Assembly: GCF_014698115.1 (NCBI RefSeq)
Contig: NZ_JACJSJ010000081.1
Location: forward strand, 1-38,570
DNA length: 38,570 nt
Source of the DNA: Nostoc sp. FACHB-973
GTDB lineage: Bacteria; Cyanobacteriota; Cyanobacteriia; Cyanobacteriales; Nostocaceae
Direction of reading: 5' to 3'
Of this stretch, positions 1 through 7,439 are shown piece by piece. The number at the start of each line of letters is the position of its first letter. Position 1 is the stretch's first letter. The position numbers and the translations under genes were made by a program. The notes beneath the pieces are model-generated. The model saw only the letters and a list, made by a program, of their open reading frames with translations. It searched no databases and was not told the origin of the DNA.

Positions 1-1107
1 GTCGGAGCTGGGGACTGGAGACTGGGGACTGGGGACTGGGGACTGGGGGAGGAGACTAGGCAGAGAAGACGGACAACAGGAATAACCTATGCCCAATCCC
101 CAATCCCCAATCCCCAATCCCCAATCCCTCATATTTATGAGCTTGGCTTGTGTAATCGTTTGAGTTTGAGAGAGCAATTTAACAGTGAATCAAATCTGGT
201 GGTTCCGATTAATCTCAGCAACAATGGAAACCCAACTCCCAAGCTTTGGGGTTTGTTGATTGCTCACCATAATTCAGGAGAACGACAGTGGCAAGCTGAT
301 GATGCCCAGATGCTGAATGAAGTGTCGGTGCAACTAGCCATTGCTATCCAACAGGCGGAATTGCTAGCCCAAACTCAAGCAGCCCTCGCCAAAGAAAAGC
401 AACTCAATGCATTTAAATCCCAAATTATTGGAACGGTTTCCCACGAGTATCGGACGCCCTTGACTTCAATTTTGGCTGCTGCATCAACTTTGGTAAAACA
501 TAGCCAGCAACTCGATGAGTTAAGACAGCAGAAGTTTCTGGGAATTATTGAACAAAAAGCCAGATATATGTCCAAACTTGTGGACAATATGCTTTTGGTT
601 AATCAATTTGAAGTGGAAAAACCCAAGCTGAAGCCAACGCCGCTCGATTTATTACAATTTTTTTCTGATTTGATCGAACAAGAGCGAGAAACAACAGGCG
701 ATCGCCACGAATTGATTTTTAAGATTACGGGAAACAATCAGGGCTTCTGGGGCGATCGCGGGCTTTTACAGCAAATTTTTATTAACTTAATGTCCAATGC
801 AATTAAGTATTCTCCAGATGGAGGTACTGTAGAGTTTCACCTGATGGGCAAAGAATCACAAGTCATTTTTTCCATCGAAGATCAGGGAATTGGTATCCCC
901 ATCGCAGATCAAGAAAATTTGTTTCAATCTTTCAGTCGGGGAAGTAACGTTGATACAATTCCTGGCACAGGCTTAGGGCTGGCGATCGCCAAAGCTTGTG
1001 TAGAATTACATGGTGGTAATATCACTTTATCCAGTCAAGTAGGACGAGGGACTAAAGTTACAGTCAGCTTACCGAAGGTATTCCCAATAGGTAAAATATC
1101 GCCATAA
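1..1107 (+). CDS. GAF-domain sensor histidine kinase, 5'-truncated by the window edge
   Basis: The frame is open from base 1 to the TAA at 1105-1107, so the gene continues to the left. The TTG at 148 is not a convincing start. The end of a cyanobacterial GAF domain is visible (IYELGL, then NLVVPI and LWGLLIAHH, at about 130-290), followed by a helical linker and a HisKA domain whose H-box VSHEYRTPLTS puts the phospho-acceptor His at bases 442-444. The HATPase_c domain has an N box (NLMSNAIKYS), a G1 box (DQGIGIP), an F box (LFQSFSRG) and a G2 box (GTGLGLAIAK). Family knowledge: such kinases autophosphorylate and pass the phosphate to a response regulator; none lies adjacent, so partner and stimulus are unknown. 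Oddity: the frame reads straight through two STRR tracts (about 10-50 and 91-128), which add low-complexity GDWGLGT-like and SPIPNPQ-like peptides inside the GAF domain. This could be a tolerated loop insertion or a sign that the upstream part is decaying. Confidence 0.88.
   Translation, partial: VGAGDWRLGTGDWGLGEETRQRRRTTGITYAQSPIPNPQSPIPHIYELGLCNRLSLREQFNSESNLVVPINLSNNGNPTPKLWGLLIAHHNSGERQWQADDAQMLNEVSVQLAIAIQQAELLAQTQAALAKEKQLNAFKSQIIGTVSHEYRTPLTSILAAASTLVKHSQQLDELRQQKFLGIIEQKARYMSKLVDNMLLVNQFEVEKPKLKPTPLDLLQFFSDLIEQERETTGDRHELIFKITGNNQGFWGDRGLLQQIFINLMSNAIKYSPDGGTVEFHLMGKESQVIFSIEDQGIGIPIADQENLFQSFSRGSNVDTIPGTGLGLAIAKACVELHGGNITLSSQVGRGTKVTVSLPKVFPIGKISP
10..128. repeat. STRR heptamer tracts (GGGGACT and CCCCAAT) inside the kinase frame
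   Basis: Two degenerate heptamer arrays: GGGGACT-type copies at about 10-50 and CCCCAAT-type copies at 91-128, about 40 bp apart. Both are in an open plus-strand frame continuous with the histidine kinase. Confidence 0.9.
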
Positions 1108-1149
1108 TTGAGAATTCATAAGTCAATAAATTGGCGTTTTTTCATGAGA

Positions 1150-1653
1150 TTAATCTTGTGATTTTTGATCTCGAATTTCGATTTTGTTAATCAGCCATTC
1201 TTTGATTGTTTTTCCACAAGGTTCAGCACTTTGGCAATCATTGACATCTTCTAGTTCATAAAATAAATCTACATTTTTATTAACGTATTTATCTGGCTCG
1301 CAAACATCAAATGTTGCGCCAACACTTTCATATAATTTACCGTTGCCATCAACAACAGTAACATAGCATTTTAAGTCACCATTTTGCATGTTTTTAATAG
1401 TGCCAAATGTCGGATTATCGTTTTTAATGGGTGTCTGTTCAGATGATACTGAATGATTAGTTTGTTTTTGATGTTCCTGATTTTCTAGCTTTGCTTTCTT
1501 TGCTGAATTATATTCAGAATTACTTTGGTTAGCTATTGCTGTATTTTCTGGATTAGGTTGATTATTTTGAGAAATAGTGTTGCCAGAATTACCACAACTC
1601 GTAATCAAGATAAAGGAAAGAATGAATGTAGTGCTAAAGATTGTTTTTTTCAT
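1150..1653 (-). CDS. Small secreted lipoprotein of unknown function
   Basis: I do not recognise a named family. From the ATG at 1653 the product starts MKKTIFSTTF with a hydrophobic stretch ending in a lipobox-like LITSC, so it is probably lipid-anchored outside the cytoplasmic membrane. An Asn/Gln/Ser-rich linker of about 70 residues follows, then a compact C-terminal domain (about 80 residues, containing GDLKCYVTVVDGNG and four cysteines: C in LKCY, in VCEP, in DCQ and in EPCGK) that could form disulfides in the periplasm. The frame extends to 1692 with two more possible starts, but the ATG at 1653 puts the positive n-region directly before the hydrophobic core. It converges with the upstream kinase (42 bp between stops). 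An 18-bp perfect palindrome sits about 75 bp upstream. Confidence 0.7.
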   Translation of the reverse strand: MKKTIFSTTFILSFILITSCGNSGNTISQNNQPNPENTAIANQSNSEYNSAKKAKLENQEHQKQTNHSVSSEQTPIKNDNPTFGTIKNMQNGDLKCYVTVVDGNGKLYESVGATFDVCEPDKYVNKNVDLFYELEDVNDCQSAEPCGKTIKEWLINKIEIRDQKSQD

Positions 1654-1725
1654 TTTCTTGATGTTCATTAAAGTGCAATAGACCGGACTCATGATATAAT
1701 TAATTTTATTAAATTACAGTATTTT

Positions 1726-1743
1726 CTAGGGTAGCTACCCTAG
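1726..1743. promoter_or_regulatory. Perfect 18-bp palindrome upstream of the lipoprotein gene
   Basis: CTAGGGTAGCTACCCTAG is self-complementary over all 18 bases. It lies about 75 bp upstream of the lipoprotein ATG (minus strand), a position that suits an operator for a dimeric regulator, but no regulator is identified and a repeat origin is possible. Confidence 0.35.
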
Positions 1744-1910
1744 TTTGTACCTCCCAAAAATAAGAAGTGTTATATGAATTTTGTCTATTATAGTTTTACG
1801 TATTTGAACTTATGAATGACAACCAGATATTTGCGGATAATGCTCGACGTTATCTGCGGTTTTTGTGTATTCTCTGGTAAAATGCTGAAAACAAGTTTTG
1901 ATCCTGGTTA

Positions 1911-1990
1911 ATATATAGCGGTTTCCATTCAGATCCGGTACAACATCATATCGCAAGATGTAGGGGCACGGCACTCCCGTGCCTTTACAG
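1911..1990. repeat. Dispersed repeat ending in a GTAGGGGCAC-type hairpin, left copy
   Basis: About 60 bases starting TATAGCGGTTTCCATTCAG recur at the right end of the window (38506-38570) with a handful of mismatches. The element ends in an imperfect hairpin (GTAGGGGCACGG / CCCGTGCCTTTAC, 1960-1988). No open frame is associated with it, so it looks like a non-autonomous repeat. Confidence 0.75.
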
Positions 1991-2112
1991 GTCTACCTCA
2001 CGCTTGTGGGGAAAGGCTATATATACATTATTAATGCTTAATTAAGCGTTAATTGGTAAATATTGATGTTTTCAGCATTTAATAAACTTTAAAAAATGGA
2101 AGTATTGATTTT

Positions 2113-2997
2113 GTGTTATCTCAAGGTTTTCTCAACTTAAACAAACCATTTGACTGGACTTCCCACGACTGCGTGGCGCGGGTACGAAAATTGTTGCGCC
2201 TCAAACGTGTGGGACATGCAGGAACATTAGATCCAGCAGCTACTGGAGTGTTACCCATTGCCTTTGGTAAAGCCACCAGACTATTACAATATTTACCAGA
2301 AAGTAAAGCTTACAAAGCGACAATTCGGTTGGGTGTGCGTACCACAACCGATGATTTACAAGGTGAAATTATTAATTCTCAACCTTGTGCTGGATTGAGT
2401 TTGGCACAAGTAAAACCTCTACTATCAAAATTTCAAGGCAAAATTGAGCAAATACCACCTAGTTATAGTGCAATTCAAGTTGATGGAAAACGCCTCTATG
2501 ACTTAGCGCGTAAAGGTGAAACGGTGGAAGTTCCAGTGCGAACAGTGGAGGTTTTTCACATAGAAATTTTGGACTGGCGCGAAGGAGATTTTCCGGAATT
2601 GGATGTGGCGATCGCCTGTGGAAGTGGTACATATATTAGAGCGATCGCTCGTGACTTGGGTGCAATTTTAGAAACTGGTGGCACCCTGGCGGCTTTAATT
2701 CGTACTGAAAGTAGTGGTTTCCATTTAGCAGATAGTCTCACCTTGACCGATTTAGAAACACAACTACAAAGTGGGATATTTCAACCCATTTCTCCAGATG
2801 CGCCATTACAATATTTGTCATCAGTTACTTTACCACTGACATCTGCTCAAAAATGGTGTCAAGGTCAGCGAATTTCTCTAACTTTCGATGTTTCTGGGAT
2901 CGTGCGAGTTTATGATGAAGAGACTCGCTTTTTAGGTATTGGAGAATTACAAAACGAAGTATTGATCCCCCAAATGGTCTTTGAATCGATTTCTTAA
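2113..2997 (+). CDS. truB: tRNA pseudouridine(55) synthase
   Basis: Catalyses formation of pseudouridine 55 in the T-loop of tRNAs. The TruB signature is clear: GFLNLNKPFDWTSHD at the N-terminus, then RVGHAGTLDPAATGVLP with the catalytic Asp at residue 40, a KAYKA motif, PPSYSAIQVDGKRLYD, and CGSGTYIRAIARDLG. At 294 residues it has normal length, with a C-terminal PUA-like portion (FLGIGEL near the end). I chose the GTG at 2113 because GGAAG lies 10 nt upstream and the protein then begins right at the conserved LNLNKP segment. No adjacent ribosome-maturation genes (rbfA, infB) are visible; it stands alone here. Confidence 0.96.
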   Translation: MLSQGFLNLNKPFDWTSHDCVARVRKLLRLKRVGHAGTLDPAATGVLPIAFGKATRLLQYLPESKAYKATIRLGVRTTTDDLQGEIINSQPCAGLSLAQVKPLLSKFQGKIEQIPPSYSAIQVDGKRLYDLARKGETVEVPVRTVEVFHIEILDWREGDFPELDVAIACGSGTYIRAIARDLGAILETGGTLAALIRTESSGFHLADSLTLTDLETQLQSGIFQPISPDAPLQYLSSVTLPLTSAQKWCQGQRISLTFDVSGIVRVYDEETRFLGIGELQNEVLIPQMVFESIS

Positions 2998-3208
2998 CAT
3001 ATCATTTTGTAGCACGTTGCTCTTAGATGAGATACAGAAATTTGTAGGCTAGCATAGCTGTGTTACCATAACTTCCAGCTCACAACACCTTGAAAGGGCT
3101 AGTCCTAAACTACTTTAGTTCTGAAACAATTTCGGAAATTAGAAGGTTGAAAACTGAAAATCAGCGTATTTTACAACATTTATTTGTCAGACAGGAGAAG
3201 GGCGAATA

Positions 3209-4060
3209 ATGAGCGATCGCCACAGTTATACTACTACTGCTGCAAATCTCAACGTCTACGTCCAAGGTCAAGGGTTTCCCATTTTAGCCCTACATGGTCA
3301 TCCCGGTACTGGTCGCAGTCTTTCTGTGTTCACCAATCATTTATCAAAACGCTACCAAACTATTGCCCCAGATTTACGTGGATACGGCAAAAGTCGCTGG
3401 AATGGTAATTTTGATATGAATGACCATTTGACAGACTTAGAAGCGCTGCTAGACCGCTTTGAAATTGAAAAGTGCCTCGTATTGGGATGGTCACTTGGGG
3501 GCATTCTGGCAATGGAACTGGCATTACGTTTGCCAAAGCGCCTTACAGGTCTGATTTTGGTGGCAACAGCCGCAAAACCCCGTGGTAGCCATCCTCCCAT
3601 CACTTGGCAAGATAATTTATATACTGGCGTTGCAGCCCTACTGAATTATATAAAACCGAGTTGGCAGTGGAATATTGAAACTTTTGGCAAGCGATCGCTT
3701 TTTCGCTATTTAATCCAACAACATACATCTACTAGTTATAAATATATTGCCACCGAAGCAGTCCCGGCATATTTACAAACCTCTCCGGTTGCCACTCGCG
3801 CCCTTTATAGCGCAATTCAAGCAGGGTATGACAGACTTCTAGACTTGCCACAAATTCAATGTCCTAGTCTGGTACTTGCTGGTGTCCAAGACCGTCACAT
3901 CACAGTTGACTCCAGCTTAGAAACAGCTCGACACCTCAAAAATTGCCAGTGGCAATGCTACCCCAATACCGCCCACCTTTTCCCGTGGGAAGTTCCCCAA
4001 CTGGTACTAAGTGACATTGACCGTTGGCTAGAAGAACATCCCCACATAATTGGTCGTTAA
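3209..4060 (+). CDS. Alpha/beta-fold hydrolase
   Basis: A 283-residue single-domain alpha/beta hydrolase. The oxyanion region LALHGHPGTGRS (residues 26-37) is followed by the nucleophile elbow GWSLGG (Ser95), an acid in VQDRHI (Asp228) and a general base in NTAHLFPWE (His256), so the catalytic triad is intact. No signal peptide, hence cytoplasmic. The substrate cannot be told from sequence. The ATG at 3209 is preceded by AGGAG about 11 nt upstream. It is monocistronic, downstream of truB with 211 bp between. Confidence 0.92.
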   Translation: MSDRHSYTTTAANLNVYVQGQGFPILALHGHPGTGRSLSVFTNHLSKRYQTIAPDLRGYGKSRWNGNFDMNDHLTDLEALLDRFEIEKCLVLGWSLGGILAMELALRLPKRLTGLILVATAAKPRGSHPPITWQDNLYTGVAALLNYIKPSWQWNIETFGKRSLFRYLIQQHTSTSYKYIATEAVPAYLQTSPVATRALYSAIQAGYDRLLDLPQIQCPSLVLAGVQDRHITVDSSLETARHLKNCQWQCYPNTAHLFPWEVPQLVLSDIDRWLEEHPHIIGR

Positions 4061-4116
4061 TAGTCCAAAATACAAGAATTTTTAACTCTTGAGCTTAATT
4101 CGTAACCGTAACTAGA

Positions 4117-4149
4117 AATTACGAATTACGAATTACGAATTACGAATTA
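4117..4149. repeat. AATTACG heptamer array (STRR)
   Basis: Four full copies of AATTACG and a partial fifth, between the convergent hydrolase and DUF1816 genes. Confidence 0.92.
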
Positions 4150-4167
4150 TCTTGACTCTTGCCTAAA

Positions 4168-4470
4168 TTAAACTTGACCGCCAAAGGCAGGCTGTACTTT
4201 GCGGTCAAATCTTTCCCCCAAGTCATCAGCAATTGTTAAATTATTGGGTTTGCAGCGTTTGACATTCATAACAATTCCCTGCGCTCCTTCGCTTTCCAAA
4301 TCTTCTATGTATCCGATGCTAGCCGATCTTGCTTCGTCAGAACTCAGAAATGGTCCGAAGTAGTATGTGCAGCGGGGATTCTGCGTCACAATCTCTACCC
4401 ACCAAGCCAAGCCGAGGTTGTCAAACGTGTTAGTCAACCCTTCCTTGAGGTTATGCCAAATGGTTTTCAT
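4168..4470 (-). CDS. DUF1816 domain-containing protein
   Basis: A 100-residue protein with the cyanobacterial DUF1816 core: AWWVEIVTQNPRCTYYFGPF, DEAR..A..GYIEDLESEGAQGI. The family is small, mostly restricted to cyanobacteria and of unproven function; some members share similarity with phycobilisome-linker-type CpcD domains. The ATG at 4470 is the only sensible start. It stands alone, with the rlmB stop upstream by about 90 bp on the same strand, so transcription from rlmB could reach it. Confidence 0.85.
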   Translation of the reverse strand: MKTIWHNLKEGLTNTFDNLGLAWWVEIVTQNPRCTYYFGPFLSSDEARSASIGYIEDLESEGAQGIVMNVKRCKPNNLTIADDLGERFDRKVQPAFGGQV

Positions 4471-4557
4471 GGTTTTCGCCGATTTCTAAACGTGCTACAG
4501 GGTGTTAAAGGATATGTTACTTTATTATCTTTTACATTTCTTTATACTCTTTTACTG

Positions 4558-5535
4558 CTATTTTTTCAAAGAGGTTTTTTGTAATTTATCTAAATGCAGC
4601 GTATTTAGCGATCGCTGACGATAAATTTCATAGAGTGCCATACCTGCTGCTACCGAGGCATTGAGGCTAGGAGTCTTGCCTTGTAAGGGAATTGATACTA
4701 AGACATCGCAGGAGCGTTGAGTTAGCATACTCAGACCTTCACCTTCAGAGCCAATTACCAAAACGATGGGTCCACTGAAATTGACTGTGTGTAAGGGTTC
4801 GCTGCCGGTTGCAGCAGTGCCGTAAATCCAAAACCCAGCTGTTTTTAAATCTTCTAAGGCACGGCTGAGGTTAACAACTCTGGCCACAGAAAAATTTTCT
4901 AAAGCGCCGGCTGCAACTTTAACAACCGTGGAAGTGATCCCCGAAGCCCTTCTTTGGGGTATAACTAATCCTTGAGCGCCGATCGCCTCAGCAGTGCGAA
5001 TGATTGCTCCCAAGTTGTGGGGATCGGTAATTCCATCAGCCACGACAATTACAGGATCGGTGAGAGATTTTGCTTTTTCAATGAGATCCGGCAATTCGAT
5101 GTAAGTGTAGGGAGCAATTTGTGCCGCCACACCTTGATGATTACATCCATTGGTGATTTGGTCTAAGCGCTTGGGTTCAACTTCGTCAATAACTGTGCCA
5201 TTTTCCTTGGCTTGCAAAAGCAAATGGTGAAAGTTGGGATCGTAGCGCAGACGGGTAGTAATCCAGATGCGGTTGAGACCGCGCTGATTTTGCAACGCGC
5301 TCAATACTGGGTGACGGCCATAGATTAAATCGCTATCTTCTGCTGGTTTTGTAGATAGAGATGGATGGGAGAAGTTGTTATTTTGGGGACGCGAATTGCT
5401 AGAGATGGGGTTGATCTCTATTTTTTTTCTGGGATTGCGAATGGGATTAGTAACAACACGCTTACCCTGAAGTTTTACGGGTTTCCCACGATTTGGTTCG
5501 CTAGAAGTCTTGATTTTTCTCGGTTGATTTGACAT
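4558..5535 (-). CDS. rlmB: 23S rRNA (guanosine-2'-O-)-methyltransferase, RlmB/TrmH family (SPOUT)
   Basis: SAM-dependent 2'-O-methyltransferase of the SpoU/TrmH class. After a basic, low-complexity extension of about 70 residues (rich in Lys, Arg, Asn, Pro) comes the substrate-binding domain (LIYGRHPVLSALQNQRGLNRIWIT) and the knotted catalytic domain with all three motifs: ITDPHNLGAIIRTAEAIGAQG, IGSEGEGLS and SIPLQGKTPSLNASVAAGMALYEI. The N-terminal extension is common in cyanobacterial members and may bind rRNA. It lies directly downstream of mrnC (96 bp), an arrangement also found in Firmicutes where Mini-III and an RlmB-like gene are neighbours, fitting a 23S rRNA maturation unit. Confidence 0.94.
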   Translation of the reverse strand: MSNQPRKIKTSSEPNRGKPVKLQGKRVVTNPIRNPRKKIEINPISSNSRPQNNNFSHPSLSTKPAEDSDLIYGRHPVLSALQNQRGLNRIWITTRLRYDPNFHHLLLQAKENGTVIDEVEPKRLDQITNGCNHQGVAAQIAPYTYIELPDLIEKAKSLTDPVIVVADGITDPHNLGAIIRTAEAIGAQGLVIPQRRASGITSTVVKVAAGALENFSVARVVNLSRALEDLKTAGFWIYGTAATGSEPLHTVNFSGPIVLVIGSEGEGLSMLTQRSCDVLVSIPLQGKTPSLNASVAAGMALYEIYRQRSLNTLHLDKLQKTSLKK

Positions 5536-5631
5536 TTTAGTTTTAGGATATTAGCGTAGGGTGAGCATCCTGACTAGCTGAATTTACCAGATCGACTCTA
5601 CTGTTTTGATGATTGTGAAATTGAGTTTTCA

Positions 5632-6111
5632 CTATTTCTCAAGATGCAGTATTTCCAACAGTTCAGTTAGGCGCTGGTAATCAGTGAGATACAGGTAGCC
5701 AATTAAAGTTTCTAGACTAGTTGCCTGTTGATAGATTTCGGGATCGAGCCGCTTAGGGCGTCCTGTAGCAGCGTTTCGACCCCGGCGGACAATTTCTAAT
5801 TCGGTGTCCCTCAGATGAGGAGTCAGCGATCGCAAATGTAGCGCTTGTGTTTCCGCTCTTACCTGTGCCACTACCAGACGATGGTAAGTTTCTGCTCGCT
5901 GTAGTGGTAGTAGATAGAACATTCTAACATAAACTTCATAGATTGAATCTCCCAAGTACGCTAAAGCAGCGGGAGAAATTTGTTGTACTTGTGAAAAAGA
6001 AATCTGTTGGGATAATGGCGCTGTGGTTAACAAGAGTGCTTGAGTCCAAGATAAACTCTCTTTGGGAGCTTCATCTTGTCCATCTAATAGCTCTTCCTCC
6101 TTTGACTTCAC
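5632..6111 (-). CDS. mrnC: Mini-ribonuclease III (23S rRNA maturation)
   Basis: RNase III-like catalytic domain without a double-stranded RNA-binding domain, as expected for Mini-III (159 residues). The signature ALAYLGDSIYEVYVRMFYLL contains the catalytic Asp; a second acidic cluster follows in SLETLIGYLYLTD near the C-terminus, and the RRGRNAATGRPKRLDPEIYQQATS segment is typical of the family. Family role: processing of 23S rRNA ends. The start is uncertain: the frame begins at a GTG (6111), while the clearest GGAGG lies inside the reading frame, so the first ~20 poorly conserved residues may be mis-assigned. It precedes rlmB on the same strand. Confidence 0.93.
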   Translation of the reverse strand: MKSKEEELLDGQDEAPKESLSWTQALLLTTAPLSQQISFSQVQQISPAALAYLGDSIYEVYVRMFYLLPLQRAETYHRLVVAQVRAETQALHLRSLTPHLRDTELEIVRRGRNAATGRPKRLDPEIYQQATSLETLIGYLYLTDYQRLTELLEILHLEK

Positions 6112-6819
6112 AAATAAATCATTCCTTGACTAGCTCAATTGTGCAGGCATTCTTCGCAAAGACTGATTTTTCTGAAGTATGCCATCATAGTATACCTAGC
6201 ATAATCAACACTATCAGAATTACTTACTAAATTTTATCTTTATTGATTAAAATTTGGCATCTTAGATCGCATTGATGTCAACCTCCAGCCAAAGTAATTT
6301 CGCTTATTTTTTGCGGTCTATGGCTTACATTAGGTACTAGCTCACTTTTGAAATTGACCACATTACGATAAACTCCATAAGCATACAATATGAAGTAAAG
6401 TTGACATAAATATTAATCTGTTGGCTTTTATTTCCTACAACTTTCTCCGGCTTTAGTTTTTATCGAATATCCCAGCCAACACTCACATTTCTCAAAAAAA
6501 GCTTGAAAAGTTTCTGATGATACACAAAGCAGTTAGAGAATTCCCTTAAATATCCGTTTTTTAGGTATAGTTTGATAGTCTAGTTTCCCACCTTTCAATG
6601 GGGGTTAAAGGGGATCAAGCTAAAGACCTAAACATTTATACTTAACAAACATCTCTAAGAATTTACTGTTTATAGGTTTATCCTTAGTCAGTTTTAAATA
6701 TAATAGCTCAACTGGCTTAGCGCCTCTCCCACAAGGAGAGAGGTTTTGCCAGAAGTGTTAAAAATCCAGCTATCCGATATTGAATCTGGATAGCTAAGTT
6801 AATCTCTCAGGTCGAGCAA
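6112..6819. other. 708-bp intergenic region
   Basis: No supported gene on either strand. It is AT-rich, has a short hairpin (CTCTCC/GGAGAG, 6724-6740) and ends in a terminator for the STAS gene. Nothing resembling a tRNA or a known riboswitch was recognised. Confidence 0.5.
6760..6795 (-). terminator. Rho-independent-type terminator of the STAS gene
   Basis: On the minus strand AGCTATCC, 12-nt loop, GGATAGCT, then GGATTTTT, beginning 25 bp after the STAS stop codon. An 8-bp perfect stem followed by a T run. Confidence 0.65.
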
Positions 6820-7164
6820 TCAAGACTGCTTGACGTTTTCTAGAGCCGCTTCAACTGTTTGTTGCAGGGAGAGAAACTTCTCTAAGCGAACAAGCTTGAC
6901 CGTTTGAGTGACCCGGGCATTCGTGACGATTTGCAAAGTGCCATTAGCGGTTTGAGCCTTCTTAGCTGCTTGCACCAAAGCACCCAAGCCAGAGCTATCA
7001 ATAAAGTCGATTTGTGAGAGATCCAAAATAATATGCTTAGGACCCTCCTCAATCTTGCTCTCAAGTACCTTGCGAAATGTCGGCTCAGAAAAGGCATCTA
7101 ACAAACCTGTGAGGCGGAACAGCTGACAGTTATCCCGGACTTCACGAGTGCCCCTCAGGCTCAC
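6820..7164 (-). CDS. STAS-domain anti-sigma factor antagonist
   Basis: A single STAS domain (114 residues): FRLTGLLDAFSEPTFRKVLE, then HIILDLSQIDFIDSSGLGALVQAAKKA, where the Ser in IDSSGLG is the residue phosphorylated in SpoIIAA-type antagonists. Family role: partner switching with an anti-sigma kinase; no kinase is adjacent. The GTG at 7164 lacks a nearby Shine-Dalgarno, whereas a strong GAGGAGGGA lies at 7192-7200, just before an in-frame ATT ATT pair that would add 9 residues, so the true start may be upstream and non-canonical. Confidence 0.85.
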   Translation of the reverse strand: MSLRGTREVRDNCQLFRLTGLLDAFSEPTFRKVLESKIEEGPKHIILDLSQIDFIDSSGLGALVQAAKKAQTANGTLQIVTNARVTQTVKLVRLEKFLSLQQTVEAALENVKQS

Positions 7165-7261
7165 GGTTAGATTCAGTGGCTCAGCAATAATTCCCTCCTC
7201 ATAAGTTAAAGTGAACGCTCAAGTATAGATGGTTTTTGAGCGAGTTGTCTACAATCTGCTG

Positions 7262-7439
7262 GAGCATTGGGGATTTGGGAGTAGGGAGTGGGGAGTAGGG
7301 AGTGGGGAGTAGGGGGCAGGCAAGGGGGAGAATAAAGAATTACCTCTTTCCCCTCTGCTCCCTGCTCCCTCATCTCCCTCATCTCCCTCATCTCCCTCAT
7401 CTCCCCACTCCCCACTCCCCACTCCCCACTCCCCATTCC
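7262..7439. repeat. Compound STRR block downstream of carA
   Basis: GGGGAGTAGGGAGT-type heptamers (about 7278-7314), then CTCCCTCAT nonamers (about 7366-7400) and CCCCACT heptamers (about 7401-7436). The right edge merges with the last codons and TAG stop of carA. Confidence 0.9.

Larger units (their letters stand above)
1693..2112. other. Intergenic region between lipoprotein gene and truB
   Basis: No convincing gene. It holds the 18-bp palindrome, the dispersed repeat and AT-rich sequence. A GGAAG motif at 2098-2102 serves as ribosome binding site for truB. Confidence 0.6.

Noticed and set aside
3184..3408. Frame overlapping the start of the hydrolase
   Set aside because: Out-of-frame shadow; the hydrolase frame has a full catalytic triad and a Shine-Dalgarno.
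6112..6819. Possible small RNA or tRNA in the long gap before mrnC
   Set aside because: No tRNA arms or known RNA motif could be recognised, only a terminator and a short hairpin.
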